Assembly: GCA_028718465.1 (NCBI GenBank) | Contig: JAQULX010000003.1 | Span: forward strand, 1 to 25,882 | Length of the DNA stretch: 25,882 bases | Direction: 5' to 3' | Source: Dehalococcoidales bacterium | Lineage (GTDB): Bacteria; Chloroflexota; Dehalococcoidia; Dehalococcoidales; UBA3254 | In this document: one piece after another, positions 23,297 to 25,882 of the stretch | Numbering within the stretch: the first letter of the stretch is position 1 | Layout of the letters: every line of letters begins with the position of its first letter | Notes under the pieces: generated by a model | What the model saw: only the letters and a program-made list of their open reading frames with translations | Databases searched by the model: none | Told to the model about the DNA's origin: nothing | Program-made: the position numbers and the translations under genes

Positions 23297-24835
23297 TTAA
23301 TATAATAAACGATTTCTGACATAAGATAAAGCTTCTTCACGGGAATTCAATTCACCGGCAGCCTGAGCTTCCCTGACTGATTCCAGGATTCTGCGGATTT
23401 CCGGCCCCGGTTTAAACCTGAAGATGTTGATTATATCATGGCCGTCTATCAACCTGGGCGGAGTGACGACGCTTTCCCGTCGGGAGCATTCGGTCAGGAT
23501 ATATTTTACCTGCCCCGTGTGCCATTTCCACTGTTCCGGGTCCAGGTCCGGCCCGCGGGCAGCCAGATGATCAGCCAGGCTCAAGAAGAGGATATCGGCG
23601 CCGGCGCTGCCGGTATCCCGGAAATACCGGTAAATAGCCCTCGTTGTCGGAAGCCCTTCGTGAGCCATCTGGGTCGGCCGCATATGATAGCGTACCATAA
23701 GCTCCACCAGCTTTATTTCCTTGTTACTGAACCGCAGCCTCTCAAGAATACCCACCACAGCTTCAGCGCCCTGCTCATTATGACCCAGGAAACGCACTCT
23801 CTGGTTGGCAATTATTTTAGTCTCCGGCTTGGCGATATCGTGCAATAAAGCGGCCAGTTTGAGAAGCGCAGCGCGATTGCTGCCATTACCGACCTCGGAG
23901 GCAAAATGCCGGCTTAATTTTTCCGACCAGGGCACATCCTCTATCACCTCCCTGGAGGTATAAGTCCAATCGCTTTGCCGCAACAGGAAACCAACGGCCC
24001 GAACCGTCTCTAACGAGTGATTGAAAACATCCCAATGGTGTTCTACAGGCTGTTCCACCCCTCTCGACGGCTCCAACTCAGGGATGATCGCTGTCAGCAG
24101 GCCGGTTTTATCCAGGTAACGTACGAAATCTCCCGCCTCAGGCGTCATGAAGATCCTGAGAAGCTCTTCCCTGATTCTTTCACCGGATACCCGAGCCACC
24201 AACCGGTGGTGACGGCGGACCAGGGCTTCGGTTTCAGGCGAAATGACAAATCCCAGTTCTGCCGCCAGCCTTGCTGCCCGCAGGAGGCGGGCAGGGTCTG
24301 ACTCAAACGCCGTGTCAGTGACAGTCTTGATGCTTCCCTTCTGCAAATCTCTCCGCCCGCTAAAGGGATCTATGAGCACTATTGAGGAGGGATTTTCGAC
24401 AAGCAAATTCAGATCAATCGCCATAGCATCAATGGTGAAATCGCGCCGTGCCAGGTCTTTCCGGAGATCTCCGGCCAGTGTCGACAGGTCGATATGCCAC
24501 GGCAATTTACCGGAAGATGCCGGAGAAAGCACCACTCTGGCAATCCGGTTAGCCTCATCAAGCAGCACATACTTTCCGCCGAGCGTATCAGCCATGTCCG
24601 GACCGGTTGTCAGTACATCGGCGGCAATCGCAATATCGATATCACCCGTGGAACGGCCGATCAAGAGGTCTCTGACAAATCCGCCTACCAGGTAGGACTC
24701 GATTTGGCGCTCTTTGAGAAAATGACTGACTGCTGCCAGTATCGCCAGGGCTTCCGGTTCAATCTGCAATGCCAGACCTTTCATTCCATTCGCTGTTTCT
24801 AACGTTAAGCTTTGCTTTTTAATACCCATGGTCAA
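23297..24835 (-). CDS. cca: CCA-adding tRNA nucleotidyltransferase / poly(A) polymerase family, with HD domain
   Basis: The 512-residue class II nucleotidyltransferase has the catalytic signature YLVGGFVRDLLIGRSTGDIDIA (about 48-69), RRDFTIDAMAID, the head-neck RLLRAARLAAELGF, and an HD phosphohydrolase domain with LAALLHDIAKPETK. It repairs or adds the 3' CCA of tRNAs; without that the family also includes poly(A) polymerases. The HD-bearing long form is common in Chloroflexota and Firmicutes. The start is TTG 24835 or ATG 24829; neither has a good Shine-Dalgarno sequence, and a perfect inverted repeat lies just upstream. The tRNA-Lys of this window already encodes CCA, so a repair role fits that gene. 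Confidence 0.92.
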   Translation of the reverse strand: MTMGIKKQSLTLETANGMKGLALQIEPEALAILAAVSHFLKERQIESYLVGGFVRDLLIGRSTGDIDIAIAADVLTTGPDMADTLGGKYVLLDEANRIARVVLSPASSGKLPWHIDLSTLAGDLRKDLARRDFTIDAMAIDLNLLVENPSSIVLIDPFSGRRDLQKGSIKTVTDTAFESDPARLLRAARLAAELGFVISPETEALVRRHHRLVARVSGERIREELLRIFMTPEAGDFVRYLDKTGLLTAIIPELEPSRGVEQPVEHHWDVFNHSLETVRAVGFLLRQSDWTYTSREVIEDVPWSEKLSRHFASEVGNGSNRAALLKLAALLHDIAKPETKIIANQRVRFLGHNEQGAEAVVGILERLRFSNKEIKLVELMVRYHMRPTQMAHEGLPTTRAIYRYFRDTGSAGADILFLSLADHLAARGPDLDPEQWKWHTGQVKYILTECSRRESVVTPPRLIDGHDIINIFRFKPGPEIRRILESVREAQAAGELNSREEALSYVRNRLLY

Positions 24836-24841
24836 ATAAAT

Positions 24842-24860
24842 TAAGGAATCCCATTCCTTA
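24842..24860. promoter_or_regulatory. Perfect inverted repeat just upstream of cca
   Basis: TAAGGAAT (24842-24849) and ATTCCTTA (24853-24860) flank CCC. It lies 6 bases before the cca start and directly after a possible minus-strand -10 (TACAAT, 24867-24862). It would form either an operator or a 5' hairpin at the transcript start. Tentative. Confidence 0.4.
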
Positions 24861-24893
24861 TATTGTATTGGCTGCCTCCCACGACATAAATAA

Positions 24894-24916
24894 CCCCTCC
24901 TTATTCAAAGGAGGGG
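24894..24916 (-). terminator. Weak hairpin after def
   Basis: CCCCTCC (24894-24900) pairs with GGAGGGG (24910-24916) around a 9-base loop, 28 bases past the def stop. On the minus strand it is followed only by TTATTTAT, so termination is probably partial, and read-through into cca is possible. Confidence 0.45.
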
Positions 24917-24943
24917 ATATCAGGACGCCATTCAGGTCCCCCG

Positions 24944-25435
24944 CTATGCCTTCGATTCAACCGGCTCGTCCTTTATCAACTTTTCCGGGCTTTCCAGACG
25001 GTCGACAAAAAGGACCCCATTTAAATGGTCTATCTCATGTTCAAGGGCCTGTGCTAACAGTTCACTGGCTTTAATGCGAACTTCCCGCCAGTTCTCATCG
25101 CGTCCTTTGGCGGTTACCGTTTCTGCCCGTTTGACGCTGCCGCTATAGCCTGGAACGCTCAAACACCGTTCAGATATTTCACGCTCTCCGGACCTCTTGA
25201 CTATTTCAGGGTTGATCAGTACGATTTCCCGGGCGTCTTCTTCCGGCATACAGATCACCACTATGCGCAGAGGAACGCCAACCTGCGGCGCAGCCAGACC
25301 TACCCCGTTCGCATCGTGCATGGTCTCTATCATGTTATCGACCAACTTCCGAATAGATGGGTCTACCCCCGATACTTTTTTGGCTTTTTGTCTCAATACC
25401 GGATCAGGGAGAGTACGGATCTGTATTACAGCCAT
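24944..25435 (-). CDS. def: Peptide deformylase
   Basis: Def removes the formyl group from N-terminal formyl-methionine of new proteins, using a Fe2+/Zn2+ ion. The 163-residue product has all three motifs: GVGLAAPQVG, ERCLSVPG (metal-binding Cys) and HEIDHLNG (two metal-binding His and catalytic Glu). The second motif reads ERCLS rather than the commoner EGCLS, a tolerated variant. The ATG at 25435 has AAGGGG 6 bases upstream. It precedes cca-secD-secF on the same strand with a weak hairpin between. Confidence 0.97.
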   Translation of the reverse strand: MAVIQIRTLPDPVLRQKAKKVSGVDPSIRKLVDNMIETMHDANGVGLAAPQVGVPLRIVVICMPEEDAREIVLINPEIVKRSGEREISERCLSVPGYSGSVKRAETVTAKGRDENWREVRIKASELLAQALEHEIDHLNGVLFVDRLESPEKLIKDEPVESKA

Positions 25436-25704
25436 CTGTTACCCCTTCTGGTTACACTCATGTCCTATCATTTTGTAAACCTTCTAATTTTAACAAATTA
25501 TCCCATTCGAGTACAGTTTCGCTATGAGATAGTCCAAAATAGCTCAAACGCCTTACGCTTTCCAATCACGGTTAGCATCAGACAATTTAAGATCTCCTCC
25601 GAAGTCACCCAGGGGCATCCGGAGTTTCGTGATGACGGATCACTGACAGAATTATGCCACTGTGCTTTAAATCTGTTCCAGGCAATTTGCCTTGAATTTG
25701 GCAG
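25436..25704. other. Intergenic region upstream of def
   Basis: No reliable gene was found. A plus-strand frame from ATG 25461 to stop 25708 would give 82 residues ending LCHCALNLFQAICLEFGS. It has no ribosome site and no family I recognise, and its stop overlaps that of the minus-strand gene at the window end. It is left as a weak possibility. The def promoter should be here, but no convincing -10/-35 pair was found. Confidence 0.4.
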
Positions 25705-25882
25705 TTAATTAGCTATCTGGATAGTCGCCAGAATATTGGTTATCATATTATATTCTGATGAATTCTTGCAGCCGGCTTTCACCATGACGTTTTTAGAAGG
25801 GATGTAGATATGGTGTACGCTGCTTCCGTCAGAGCTGCCAGCATTCTGTGAAAAATTCAGGACTCCATTTCCTGCTGTTGTT
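25705..25882 (-). CDS. Unidentified protein, C-terminal end only (window edge)
   Basis: On the minus strand a frame is open from the window end (25881) to a TAA at 25707-25705, giving 58 residues. It contains NFSQNAGSSDGSSVHHIYIPSK, a single cysteine (KAGCKN) and the ending NILATIQIAN. Ser/Gly/Asn richness and alternating hydrophobic stretches resemble the tail of an extracytoplasmic beta-rich protein, but I do not recognise a family. It is upstream of def on the same strand, 269 bases away. The short visible frame makes it only a moderate call. Confidence 0.5.
   Translation of the reverse strand, partial: TTAGNGVLNFSQNAGSSDGSSVHHIYIPSKNVMVKAGCKNSSEYNMITNILATIQIAN

Noticed and set aside
25461..25708. 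82-aa plus-strand frame upstream of def
   Set aside because: No ribosome site, no recognised family, and its end overlaps the stop of the minus-strand gene at the window edge. Kept only as a weak possibility.
1..25882. CRISPR array, insertion sequence or prophage genes
   Set aside because: No regularly spaced direct repeats, transposase, integrase or structural phage genes were seen on either strand.

Overview
This window looks like chromosomal DNA of an anaerobic bacterium of the phylum Chloroflexota, probably class Dehalococcoidia or a close relative. This is inferred from gene content: a Vms1-like/eRF1-fold protein of the actinobacterial/chloroflexi type, an ADP-forming acetyl-CoA synthetase beside a CoA-transferase fused to a GNAT domain, a dehydratase-activase ATPase, and a serA/class V aminotransferase pair. 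Most genes have mid-GC coding sequence (33 G+C in the 60 bases 14641-14700). One island at about 18.8-19.9 kb is strikingly AT-rich (12 G+C in the 60 bases 19381-19440).

Layout. 1-578: C-terminal part of a 2-hydroxyacyl-CoA dehydratase activase/BadF-like ATPase. 579-1035: a dispersed repeat copy, a bidirectional hairpin terminator and a minus-strand tRNA-Lys(CTT) with its own promoter. 1190-4363: a flavodoxin-like protein, then dnaX-ybaB-recR, the usual clamp-loader/recombination trio, with dnaX apparently leaderless. 4506-9566: a tight three-gene acyl-CoA operon (CoA-transferase-GNAT fusion, ADP-forming acyl-CoA synthetase, stand-alone P-loop/DRTGG protein like the N-terminus of some phosphotransacetylases), ended by a strong terminator. 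9705-10799: a cytoplasmic receiver-histidine kinase. 11066-15962: ribF-tyrS-class V aminotransferase-serA, driven by an extended -10 promoter. The last two genes supply the first two steps of phosphorylated serine synthesis.

15963-17714: a regulatory block. A minus-strand HspR-like MerR repressor plus a 53-aa zinc ribbon diverges from a second, minimal MerR-type protein that overlaps a GlcG/HbpS-family gene. The 224-bp divergent region carries two near-perfect sigma-70 promoters and, between them, a perfect 10-10-10 bp palindrome. 17740-18486 (minus): the Vms1-like/acVLRF1-type putative ribosome-rescue peptidyl-tRNA hydrolase. 18570-19930: a second repeat copy and an AT-rich two-gene cassette (HNH protein, 55-aa zinc ribbon) with its own terminator.

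20076-25435 (minus): def upstream, then cca (CCA-adding enzyme with HD domain), secD, secF and a divergent CDF-family transporter whose canonical metal-site residues are mostly replaced. The window closes with the 3' end of an unidentified minus-strand gene.

The parts most worth following up are the divergent MerR locus with its palindrome and GlcG-like partner, the Vms1-like factor, the AT-rich HNH/zinc-ribbon cassette, the atypical CDF protein tied to secDF, and the GNAT/CoA-transferase/ADP-synthetase operon.
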